Source of the DNA: Oceanospirillum sp964342385
GTDB taxonomy: Bacteria > Pseudomonadota > Gammaproteobacteria > Pseudomonadales > Halomonadaceae
Assembly (NCBI GenBank): GCA_964342385.1
Contig: CAYFGP010000126.1
Coordinates: forward strand, 1 to 18,995
DNA length: 18,995 bases
Direction of reading: 5' to 3'
This document shows, piece after piece, positions 7,337 through 14,432 of the stretch. The position numbers were made by a program, and so were the translations under genes. Position 1 is the stretch's first letter, and every line of letters begins with the position of its first letter. The notes beneath the pieces were generated by a model that ran no database searches, was not told the DNA's origin, and was given only the letters and a program-made list of their open reading frames with translations.

Positions 7337-9013
7337 TCACTGGCAGGAAAAACTCTCTGCTAGGCTTGCGTCACCGGAACCATCGTAAATGGCTTTTTGT
7401 GGATGGGGACACAAAGGACGCTCTAAAATAATCTCACCACTATCGTTTTCTGTCGTAGCAAGAATATGCTCTGGTGCGATACCTTCTTCAACCCACTGAT
7501 CTAGAGCCAATATCCAGTCACGCTCCGCATCAATCTGAGTATGATTTTTTACGGTTGGCGCATTACTAATCAGACTGCCATGACCAAAGCCAGGAATCAT
7601 AAATAGACGGGCAAACTCATCGGTACTGCCTGTTCCCCCGGTGTAATTAGCAACATCGTTGAGATAATCAATCGTTCTCTGAGGATAAACCACCGCATCG
7701 GACCAACCGTGATACATGATCAGTTTTCCACCTTTTGCTCGGAAGGCTTCAATATTTGCATGAGCATTCATCTGATCGCCTAGTAGAGTACGAAATGCCG
7801 GATCGGCATCAAAATCAAAGTAGCGATAGTCGCGACTGGCATCCGGTGTTGGGAAGAACAGATATTTCATATAAACATCCGCAAACAGCGCCTGAATGGG
7901 CTGAGATTGTACGGCAAAATTATAGGATAAGTCCTCTTGCTGTATTGGACTGGCTGCTGGTGCAATCCAGGTAGGCCAATCACCTGTTTGATCTGCTATA
8001 GAAACGGCTTCCGGTCCCTTATAGATGGATTCACCTGCGGATGTTCTAGGGCCTTGTAAAATCCCCCGGTAGGTATTGATCTGCCCTGGCGTTAAACATT
8101 CGCTGCCATCACTGTCGTCACTGCATAAGAGTACGTCAGGATTAAATGAGCAGGACTCAGGGTCTGATACGATACCGTCTGTCAGGCCATCATTTCCATC
8201 ACAGGCGGCCAAGACACCATTGCGAATCAATGCCAGTTTATCCTGGGACAGATAATAATCCGGGCCTCTTAACTGCAGCTGCATATTATGGGCAAAGGAC
8301 ATCATCAAACCGTCATATTCCAATGCGGGATAGGCAGCAATAATACCGTCGTAATCATCGGGATAACGATTGGCAGCCACTAAGGCCTGGCGGCCACCGG
8401 TTGAACCTCCGTAAAAGTAAGAGCGTTGAATATCCTGATCATAACTGGCGGTCAAAAAAGCCTTGGTGTTAACAGTGGACAGATGTACAGCTCGATGGGC
8501 AAAGTCTACAATGCGGGTCATATAGAGATCGCCGGATTCTTCTAAAGCCCAAGCCGGTACATTGAAAGAAGCCATAAAATCCCTTGTGTGGCCGGTGTCG
8601 GTATGTGCGATAGCGTAATTACGATTATCCCAAGTGCCATAATCTGTACCACCCACCAATCCACCACCACCCTGGAATAGCAACTTACCGTTCCAGTTTT
8701 TCGTCGGAAGCTTAATAAAGTAATTAACCTGACTATCGGCCTCTCCCTCCAGACCTGGGGACATATAGTGTGCGGTTACGGCACAAAATTCGTTAGTGTT
8801 GTCTGTCGCAGCCATAATGCTGGCGGATTGCACGATACTGCCTTCAGGTGCAATCGCTTGCATTGCTGCAACGGAACAATCTACTTTGAGATCAAATGTC
8901 GATGCTGAGCTGTCATTATTGCCGTCACCGTTACAACCCAGTAATGGTATTGTGATTAAAGCTGGTAAAAGGCAGTTTCTAGCACTTTTGTATTTATTAT
9001 GTATTGCTATCAT
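7337..9013 (-). CDS. Tannase/feruloyl-esterase-family alpha/beta hydrolase, lipoprotein
   Basis: A 558-aa exported esterase of the tannase family (PF07519), which cleaves esters of phenolic or related carboxylic acids. The N-terminus is a lipoprotein signal with lipobox LLGC, Cys27, so the enzyme is probably anchored in the outer membrane or periplasm. The nucleophile elbow is YGGSTGGRQ with Ser204. The calcium-loop-like segment is CDGNDGLTDGIVSDPESC (271-288). The acid is Asp439 in YHGWSDAVV, and the base is His478 in IPGFGHGS. In characterised members a Cys precedes the Ser and another follows the His (CS-D-HC); here both are Gly (203 and 479). The start is the ATG at 9013, with only a weak purine-rich ribosome site. 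The gene has a sigma-54 promoter and upstream activator sites, and ends at a strong terminator. The true substrate is unknown. Confidence 0.9.
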   Translation of the reverse strand: MIAIHNKYKSARNCLLPALITIPLLGCNGDGNNDSSASTFDLKVDCSVAAMQAIAPEGSIVQSASIMAATDNTNEFCAVTAHYMSPGLEGEADSQVNYFIKLPTKNWNGKLLFQGGGGLVGGTDYGTWDNRNYAIAHTDTGHTRDFMASFNVPAWALEESGDLYMTRIVDFAHRAVHLSTVNTKAFLTASYDQDIQRSYFYGGSTGGRQALVAANRYPDDYDGIIAAYPALEYDGLMMSFAHNMQLQLRGPDYYLSQDKLALIRNGVLAACDGNDGLTDGIVSDPESCSFNPDVLLCSDDSDGSECLTPGQINTYRGILQGPRTSAGESIYKGPEAVSIADQTGDWPTWIAPAASPIQQEDLSYNFAVQSQPIQALFADVYMKYLFFPTPDASRDYRYFDFDADPAFRTLLGDQMNAHANIEAFRAKGGKLIMYHGWSDAVVYPQRTIDYLNDVANYTGGTGSTDEFARLFMIPGFGHGSLISNAPTVKNHTQIDAERDWILALDQWVEEGIAPEHILATTENDSGEIILERPLCPHPQKAIYDGSGDASLAESFSCQ

Positions 9014-9234
9014 CTCTTTCTCTCTATTAATACGGTCACAAGAAACAAGCCTTCAGTTGCCCTTCATCAGTGGGCAGTTGATGCCAAATTTGTTTGTGTG
9101 CCGAAGAGTTTATTGCACACCTAAACAACACCGTTTCGATACCGACCAGGCAATGACTGGTGAATACGGATTATTGTTGTAGAAAACTTTTGCTTAGGTG
9201 TTTTCGGTGTATATCAAAGATACATAGGAGACAA

Positions 9235-9250
9235 AGCACTGTTAGTGCCA
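9235..9250 (-). promoter_or_regulatory. Sigma-54 (-24/-12) promoter of the tannase-family gene
   Basis: On the minus strand the sequence is TGGCACTAACAGTGCT. Against the consensus TGGCAC-N5-TTGCW it has one mismatch, and the GG and GC dinucleotides are exactly spaced. The predicted transcript start is near 9225. An enhancer-binding-protein gene lies immediately upstream, and paired half-sites lie 83-121 bp further upstream, which is the normal arrangement for this promoter class. Confidence 0.8.
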
Positions 9251-9332
9251 AGAAGATGTTTTTCTTATATTTCAAAAGCATAGGTGGAAATTAGCATTAT
9301 TCCTCAGTATGAACTGTCCACAAATGAGATAC

Positions 9333-9371
9333 AGAAAGTAGACGGCTGTCTACTTTCTAGGAAAAGTAGAC
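9333..9371. promoter_or_regulatory. Upstream activator sites for the esterase promoter (forward-reverse-forward)
   Basis: A perfect 11-bp inverted repeat, AGAAAGTAGAC (9333-9343) and GTCTACTTTCT (9348-9358), is followed by a third half-site, AAAAGTAGAC (9362-9371). The same half-sites in the same order occur upstream of the dehydrogenase gene (12161-12225). They are probably the binding sites of the sigma-54 activator encoded at 9501-10898. Confidence 0.78.
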
Positions 9372-9500
9372 ATACTCTCTAGGTGATATTTAATGAGTGC
9401 CTTATTTATCAAAGAGCAAATAAAAAGGGTGTCAAAATTTTCCCCAACCAGTCAGCAAAGTTAGATCACACTGATAACACTTGATTCTTTTATTTCCCAA

Positions 9501-10898
9501 TTAACTATCTTTTAATTTTTTATATAATCCAGCACGAGAAATGCCCAGCATTTTCGCAGCCTCTGTTTTATTACCACCGCACTGTTTTATGGTTTCCTGT
9601 ATCAGCATCAATTCAGACTGGTTTCTGACTCTTTTTAACGGCTGAGTCTCTTTTAATTCGCTTTCCTGAGATGGAATATTTTCTATCGGAGCATCATCAA
9701 AACTGATCTCATCATCCAGATCATGACCTTCAATATATTCCCCCTCAGCCATGACACAACCTCGTTCAATTCGGTTGCGCAGTTCACGTATATTACCCGG
9801 CCAGTGGTAGTGATTAAGCCAATTTAAAGCACTGGCAGACAGGAGTAGTGGCGGTAGGTTGGATTCCTGCTGGATCTTTTGCAGCATGGCATGAGCCAAT
9901 AAGGGGATATCCTGTTTCCTATGACGCAGTGGTGGAATTTTAATGGGTAGGACATTAAGCCGATAATAAAGGTCTTCTCGAAATTCCCCTTTTTTTACTA
10001 ACTCGCCGAGGTCTTTTGCCGTTGCGGCAATGACTCTGACATCCACCCTTTCCAAGCGATTAGAACCTAAGGCTTCCACCTCCCGTTCCTGTAGCACACG
10101 CAGTAATTTAGCTTGCATAGCCAATGGCATCTCTGCAATCTCATCCAGAAAAAGCGTGCCGCCATCCGCGAGTTTGATCTTACCGAGACGTCCCTTGCGA
10201 TCAGCGCCCGTATAGGCTCCGCCAACGGCACCAAATAACTCACTTTCTACCAGCGCTTCAGGCAAAGCCCCCATATTGATCCCCACAAAGGGGCCGCTTC
10301 TTCTCGGTGATACATTGTGAATACCCTGAGCTAATAGCTCTTTGCCGGTACCTGTTTCCCCTAATAGCAATAGGGTGGTATCCAGCTGTGCCGCACGGAC
10401 CGCTTATCGACGGAGCTTCTGCATCGGCTCCGAATCACCAAGCATGTCATCCAATGAGTAGCGGGTGGAACGATCTGCAATCTGGGATTCATATTTACGC
10501 CGTAACAGGGAAAAGCGATCAAACATTGGCTGTAGGTGATCCAGCTCATCGTAAAAGATCAAACCAATCGCACCGATCACCTCTTTCTCGCTATTTCTAA
10601 TGGGTAAACGGGTTACCGCACACCAGACATTATTAATCTGCATTAAATCGAACAGATTGGGTTGCCCGCTTTTTAATACGCGTTTTAGCTGAGTGGTGGG
10701 TACAAAATCATCGATGGCACAACCAAGCACCTCTTTGCTGTTGTTGATGCCTAAGAGCGTGCAATAGCTGTCACTGATCCAACAGATACGCGCTTGCACA
10801 TCCACCACTACAGCACCCTGACAAAAACCAATCAGCAAGCTAAAAAAGCTGTCATCTTGTGCATTTTTTATCAGTTCATTCAGTGTTGTCATTGCCAC
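9501..10898 (-). pseudogene. PAS-type sigma-54 enhancer-binding protein, interrupted by in-frame TAA
   Basis: One reading frame of 465 codons contains a single TAA at codon 165 (10404-10406). Before it lies a PAS-like sensor (about 20-120) ending in GDSEPMQKLRR. After it, in the same frame, comes AVRAAQLDTTLLLLGETGTGKE: Walker A at 180-187, the sigma-54 contact loop GAYTGA at 227-232 (usually GAFTGA), Walker B LFLDE with D252-E253, and a Fis-type helix-turn-helix NKTEAAKMLGISRAGLYKK near 443-461. The split falls inside the first part of the AAA+ domain, so neither half should work alone. A CAA (Gln) to TAA change is the simplest origin. The start is GTG at 10898, with AGAGG 6 nt upstream. The gene lies between its two likely targets. 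A sequencing error or readthrough cannot be excluded. The general type resembles regulators of hydroxybutyrate or acyl catabolism, but that is inference. Confidence 0.85.
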
Positions 10899-11132
10899 TT
10901 TTCGCCTCTGCTATGTTTCAGTAAGTGGGCTCTGGAAATAGATTTCTACAAGCTGCCCCCTAGCACTTCTGAAGGCAGGCCCCATAGAAATACAGCCTGA
11001 TAAACAAGAAACCTCTGAAATGCTTCCCTGGATTATAAGACCACTACTGTCTCATTTTAGATCTGGATGGGAGATCGTATCTCAGAGGCTCTATTTCGTT
11101 TGATCAGTAACCCGAATGCCCTCGGCTACTTT
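10899..11132 (-). promoter_or_regulatory. EBP promoter region with candidate -10 and one activator half-site
   Basis: On the minus strand a perfect TATAAT lies at 11032-11037, about 134 nt before the GTG of the EBP gene, but no good -35 precedes it. At 11124-11134, overlapping the dehydrogenase stop codon, the sequence GGCTACTTTCT matches the activator half-site GTCTACTTTCT at 10 of 11 positions. A small GAGAT/ATCTC hairpin lies near 11070-11085. No gene is seen. Confidence 0.3.
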
Positions 11133-12035
11133 CTACTCATAATCAAAAAAACCTTGCTTAGTTTTACGCCCTAATAAGCGACTGTCGACCATCTGTTTTA
11201 ATAGCGGGCTAGGGCGATATTTCGGTTCCTGGAAACCCTCATACAACACCTGCATGATACTTAAGCAGGTATCCAGGCCGATCAGATCTGCTAGGGCTAA
11301 AGGGCCAATCGGCTGGGCCGTGCCCAACACCATGGCGCGATCAATCTCTTCGGCACTGGCGATGCCTTCATCCAAGACAAAAATGGCTTCATTGATCATC
11401 GGAATCAGGATTCGATTCACAATAAAGCCAGGACGGTCCTGGGACATAACGCAGGTTTTACCGATATGAGGAGCCAGGCTATAAATCGCGTCCGTTGTCT
11501 CATCACTGGTTAAAACGCTGTTAATCACTTCCAGCAAAGGAATCACCGGCACCGGATTCATAAAGTGCATACCGATCACTTTATCAGGGCGCTGTGTCGA
11601 TAAGGCCAGGCGGGTAATGGAAATTGATGAGGTATTGGTGGCTAGAATCGTATCTTCGCCACACAGTTGATCCAGCTCTGCTAACAACCCTTGTTTGGCA
11701 GACTCATTTTCTGCAATCGCTTCGATAACTAACTGCGCTGTCGCCATATCATCCAGAGAACTCGCCACAGATATATTCGTCATAACGTCCTGCGGCGTTA
11801 TGGATGCCTGAGGAGCTATAGAAGCCTGAGGAGTTATAGAAGTCTGGGGAGTTACAGTAAGAAGGCCTTTCTTTTCTAACTTGGATAAACTGCGTTCAAT
11901 GGCTAACAGTCCTTGTTGTATCGCCTCTGCGGATTGATCGCTTAACACCACCTGATAACCAGCAGTTGCGAACACCTGGGCAATACCCAATCCCATTTGA
12001 CCTGCACCAACCACACCGACCGTTTTAATTTGCAT
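11133..12035 (-). CDS. 3-hydroxybutyryl-CoA dehydrogenase-type oxidoreductase
   Basis: A 300-aa cytosolic NAD-dependent 3-hydroxyacyl-CoA dehydrogenase that would convert 3-hydroxyacyl-CoA to 3-oxoacyl-CoA. Positions here count from the TTG two codons before the chosen ATG; subtract 2 for the 300-aa protein. Visible are the Rossmann GAGQMG (12-17), NTSSISIT (136-143), the catalytic His159 in GMHFMNPVP with Glu171, Asn209 in GFIVNR, and the C-terminal domain with GPLALADLIGLDTCL and LGRKTKQGFFDYE. The sequence is closer to Hbd/PaaH than to carnitine dehydrogenase, which shares the fold. The ATG at 12035 was chosen although its ribosome site (GGA) is weak. Four six-residue repeats (64-87) enlarge the loop before ISVASSLDDM. 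A sigma-54 promoter lies 40 nt upstream, with activator sites beyond it, and the EBP gene follows downstream. Confidence 0.9.
   Translation of the reverse strand: MQIKTVGVVGAGQMGLGIAQVFATAGYQVVLSDQSAEAIQQGLLAIERSLSKLEKKGLLTVTPQTSITPQASIAPQASITPQDVMTNISVASSLDDMATAQLVIEAIAENESAKQGLLAELDQLCGEDTILATNTSSISITRLALSTQRPDKVIGMHFMNPVPVIPLLEVINSVLTSDETTDAIYSLAPHIGKTCVMSQDRPGFIVNRILIPMINEAIFVLDEGIASAEEIDRAMVLGTAQPIGPLALADLIGLDTCLSIMQVLYEGFQEPKYRPSPLLKQMVDSRLLGRKTKQGFFDYE
11781..11852 (-). repeat. In-frame 18-bp tandem repeat, four units, in the dehydrogenase gene
   Basis: The four units encode TPQTSI, TPQASI, APQASI and TPQDVM. The middle units are nearly identical in DNA and the last has diverged. It sits in a surface loop of the Rossmann domain, where relatives have only a short link, so it looks like a slippage-type expansion tolerated by the fold. 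Confidence 0.85.
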
Positions 12036-12074
12036 ACTCAATCCATACTCTTGTTATTGACGAGTAGACAGATG

Positions 12075-12090
12075 AGCACAAATTGAGCCG
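12075..12090 (-). promoter_or_regulatory. Sigma-54 (-24/-12) promoter of the dehydrogenase gene
   Basis: The minus strand reads CGGCTCAATTTGTGCT. The invariant GG and GC are exactly spaced, and the -12 part GTGCT is identical to that of the esterase promoter. It has three mismatches to TGGCAC-N5-TTGCW. The predicted start near 12064 gives a leader of about 29 nt. Activator half-sites lie 71-135 bp upstream. Confidence 0.68.
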
Positions 12091-12150
12091 TTTCTTAAAA
12101 AACCATATTTATCATTAAGTTATAAAGATAAGTAAAACAATACCCTTTTA

Positions 12151-12225
12151 AAATAGACTCAAAAAGTAGACGCCAGCATCTTCTGATGTCTACTTTTTAA
12201 AACAATGATGAATACAAAAGTAGAC
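12151..12225. promoter_or_regulatory. Upstream activator sites for the dehydrogenase promoter
   Basis: AAAAAGTAGAC (12161-12171) and GTCTACTTTTT (12188-12198) form a perfect 11-bp inverted repeat with a 16-nt spacer. AAAAGTAGAC (12216-12225) follows, and a degenerate AAATAGAC precedes at 12151-12158. The order is the same as at the esterase promoter; the forward-to-reverse spacing is 12 bp longer, about one helical turn. The last site ends just beyond the GlxA-type regulator's stop codon. One more GTAGAC core lies at 12064-12069, near the predicted transcript start. Confidence 0.77.
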
Positions 12226-12226
12226 A

Positions 12227-13192
12227 CTAATTGCGCCCACGTTCCTCTCTTGGTGAACAGTCGTATTGCTTACGATAGCAACGAGCAAAGTAGGAGGTAG
12301 AACTGAAACCACAGGCGGTGCTGATCTGCATAATCGACAGGGTCGATTGCAGCAATAGGTGATGGGCTTTTTCCAAACGAAGTTGCATATAGTGAGAGGC
12401 AGGAGAGGTATCCAGACACTCCTTAAACAAACGCTCCATCTGACGGGTTGAGAGACCAACAAGATCGCCAATTTCCTGGCAGGTTAGCACCTCTTCGGTG
12501 TTATTTCGCATCAGATCTAGGGCTTTTAGCAATCTGGGATGTTGCGTGTGATGGCGCAGCTGCAGCTCCATACGCTGCTTTTCATGAGCAGGACGAATCG
12601 CTGGATGGATACACTGCTCGGCCACATCTTTGGCTAACTCTTCACCGTGTTTGATGGCGATCAACTGCAGCATCATATCCAGTCCTGCCAGGCCACCGGA
12701 GCAGGTCATCACATCCCGGTCGATCTCATACAGTTCTGTCGAAACAAACAGATCAGGAAACTGCTCCGCCAAACTATCGTGGTTTTCCCAATGGATGGTG
12801 CAATGTCGGTTTTTTAACACTCCAGATTCGGCCAATAGCAAGGTACCGGTGGAGGTGGCACCTAATTTAATCCCTTTGCGACGTAACGATCTAAGCCATT
12901 TGGATAGGATCTGTTCACTGGCATGGTGAGCAGCGCCGATGCCGGCCACTACAATCAAGCGATCCAGATCATCGGTATCAGACATGGCTTTTGTAGGTGA
13001 AAACGGCAGGCCATTACTGGCAATTACCTGCTCATCGTGAACGCAATAGATCTCCCACTCATAGAGAGTTTTATCCCGTAAACGATTGGCCATACGCAGG
13101 GGCTCAATCGCTGAGGACAGGGAAATCATGGAAAATTCTGGCACCAGAAAAAAACCGATTCGCTCCACGGCGTTTGAATTGTCCAAAGCCAT
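12227..13192 (-). CDS. GlxA-family transcriptional regulator (DJ-1/PfpI-like + AraC HTH)
   Basis: A 321-aa regulator with a DJ-1/PfpI-like ligand domain (about 8-190) and a C-terminal AraC DNA-binding domain (about 215-315). The AraC part has its two helix-turn-helix units at LTCQEIGDLVGLSTRQMERLF (one residue omitted) and ISTACGFSSTSYFARCYRKQY. The ligand domain carries VVAGIGA, GATSTGTLLLAESGVL and CSGGLAGLDMML. This is the layout of GbdR, CdhR and ArgR, which sense carnitine-, betaine- or arginine-type compounds; the ligand here is unknown. The start is the ATG at 13192 with AGGAG 6 nt upstream; the ATG 21 nt earlier has no such site. It is divergent from the alpha/beta-hydrolase-fold gene, with 173 bp between the starts, and may control that gene. 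Confidence 0.9.
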   Translation of the reverse strand: MALDNSNAVERIGFFLVPEFSMISLSSAIEPLRMANRLRDKTLYEWEIYCVHDEQVIASNGLPFSPTKAMSDTDDLDRLIVVAGIGAAHHASEQILSKWLRSLRRKGIKLGATSTGTLLLAESGVLKNRHCTIHWENHDSLAEQFPDLFVSTELYEIDRDVMTCSGGLAGLDMMLQLIAIKHGEELAKDVAEQCIHPAIRPAHEKQRMELQLRHHTQHPRLLKALDLMRNNTEEVLTCQEIGDLVGLSTRQMERLFKECLDTSPASHYMQLRLEKAHHLLLQSTLSIMQISTACGFSSTSYFARCYRKQYDCSPREERGRN

Positions 13193-13365
13193 TTTTTGCT
13201 CCTGAAGTCGCATTTGTGATTAATAATGTCGGAAAATATTCATTTTTGCGACCCTCTTTTCGCGATCATGGCCCCATCAGCAAACAGGGCAACGCTGGAC
13301 AACACCCCGTATCGCACCGCTTGCTGCCGAAAAACAAAAGCAAAATTTATCTCGGAATTTACGTC

Positions 13366-14256
13366 ATGATCGAACAGAAAGTTTCTTTTTACAGCGATGG
13401 TTTAAAACTGGATGGTGCGTTTTTTGTTGATGAAAACAACAGCAACCCTGATCTGCCTATCGTTATCGCCTGCTCCGGTTTTACCGGTCAGAAAAATATC
13501 CACCCGGAGCGTTATGCCCGAGCCTGGGCACCAAAAGGTTTTACCGTGTTCGGTTTTGACTACCGTGGTTTTGGTGACTCGGAAGGTATCCGTGAGCGTG
13601 TGATTCTGGAAGAGCAAGTTCGCGACATTGCTAACGCAGTGGCTATCGTGCATGAGCGCGCTAAAGAGGAAGGTCGTAAGGTATTTCTGGCCGGTTGGGG
13701 CATGGCCGGTGGCCTGATTCTGGATGCTTTCCGTATCTGTGAAGATCAGGTGGATGGTCTGATCGCAATGAACGGTTTCTTCGATGCGGTGCGTGTACAA
13801 AAGGCCCTACGTGGTGAGCATGGCTGGAAAGAGTTCAAACAGTTTATGGCCACCGAGCGTCTGCGTCTGGCTAAAGGCGGCGAGAAAAAAGGTATCGATC
13901 CGTTTGATATCTACCCGCTGGACCCGGTCAGCCGTGAGTACGTATTTACTGAGCTGGTGAAGGCACCGGGTTACGGCGTGACTTCTGATTTTGATTTTGC
14001 AGACTCTCTGATCAGCTTTAAGCCGGAAGCTAATCTGGATGAGCGCTTCTCCAATATCCCGATGCTGATTGCTCATGGTGCAGAAAATGATCTGCACCCA
14101 GTGACTGAGCCTAAAGCACTGTACGCCGCTTACCCTGGCCCTAAGGATCTGTTCCTGCTGCCAAAAGGCGGCCACACTGAGTGGATGCTGGATGACGACC
14201 CACGCTTTATCCAGTTCTCCTCTTATATTGCGGATTGGATGGTAGCTAATAACTAA
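13366..14256 (+). CDS. Alpha/beta-hydrolase-fold protein lacking the nucleophile Ser
   Basis: A 296-aa cytosolic protein with the alpha/beta-hydrolase fold. The N-terminal region has IVIACSGFTGQKNIHPERYA, then FGFDYRGFGDSEG, as in S15/DUF-type hydrolases. The nucleophile elbow reads LAGWGMAGG, so the GxSxG Ser position is Gly112 (codon GGC). The other triad positions look intact: Asp242 in AHGAENDLHP and His270 in KGGHTEW. It may therefore be non-hydrolytic or use another mechanism. The ATG at 13366 was chosen by homology-like start and domain fit; its ribosome site is weak (GGA 11 nt upstream), and the open frame to its left lies inside the divergent regulator. It is followed by a hairpin and an amidohydrolase gene. 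Confidence 0.85.
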   Translation: MIEQKVSFYSDGLKLDGAFFVDENNSNPDLPIVIACSGFTGQKNIHPERYARAWAPKGFTVFGFDYRGFGDSEGIRERVILEEQVRDIANAVAIVHERAKEEGRKVFLAGWGMAGGLILDAFRICEDQVDGLIAMNGFFDAVRVQKALRGEHGWKEFKQFMATERLRLAKGGEKKGIDPFDIYPLDPVSREYVFTELVKAPGYGVTSDFDFADSLISFKPEANLDERFSNIPMLIAHGAENDLHPVTEPKALYAAYPGPKDLFLLPKGGHTEWMLDDDPRFIQFSSYIADWMVANN

Positions 14257-14307
14257 TCCATCGAATACTCATCTATCTATTGTTCATCTATTAAATAGTA
14301 GAGATAA

Positions 14308-14341
14308 GAGGTATCAGGCTGTCAGGGCAGCTTGATACCTC
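14308..14341 (+). terminator. Hairpin after the alpha/beta-hydrolase-fold gene
   Basis: GAGGTATCAGGCTG (14308-14321) pairs with CAGCTTGATACCTC (14328-14341): 14 positions with one G-T wobble and a 6-nt loop. No T-run follows, so it may be a weak or factor-assisted terminator, an attenuator, or an mRNA-stabilising stem between two genes of one operon. Confidence 0.5.
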
Positions 14342-14432
14342 GCAGCTCAAGGATCATGGATAGTTTGTTGACCATTCGTACGCTCAAGCTCGACTCAATA
14401 TTGCTCAGGATTTAACTTCAGGTATCTGAACC

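Larger units (their letters stand above)
9014..9500. other. Regulatory region between EBP gene and esterase gene
   Basis: There is no gene here. Read on the minus strand, it holds activator half-sites (9333-9371), a -24/-12 promoter (9235-9250), and then a leader of about 210 nt before the esterase ATG. A weak TGCCC/GGGCA hairpin lies in the leader at about 9058-9077. The left end, 9372-9500, is AT-rich and shows nothing else. I see no clear terminator after the EBP gene. Confidence 0.7.

Noticed and set aside
9501..10898. A frameshift in the EBP gene
   Set aside because: Both halves share one frame and read continuously through the TAA, so no base gain or loss is needed.
11133..12035. L-carnitine dehydrogenase, suggested by the nearby CdhR-like regulator
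   Set aside because: The motifs and C-terminal domain match hydroxybutyryl-CoA dehydrogenases better, and promoter evidence ties the gene to the EBP, not the GlxA-type regulator.
12151..12225. The GTAGAC sites as operators of the GlxA-type regulator
   Set aside because: They lie past the end of that gene, and their twins sit above a sigma-54 promoter at 9235, so the EBP is the simpler owner. GlxA binding is not excluded.
12997..13365. A long N-terminal extension of the alpha/beta-hydrolase-fold protein
   Set aside because: The extension is antisense to the conserved start of the GlxA-type regulator and crosses the divergent promoter region. The domain begins naturally at the ATG at 13366.
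13193..13365. A sigma-54 promoter for the alpha/beta-hydrolase-fold gene
   Set aside because: TGGCCCC near 13269 looks like a -24 element, but the next GC is 2 bp too close and no AAAGTAGAC sites are present.
13402..14175. Two minus-strand frames of 132 and 122 codons opposite the alpha/beta-hydrolase-fold gene
   Set aside because: They are antisense to a conserved fold and have no ribosome sites or recognisable features.
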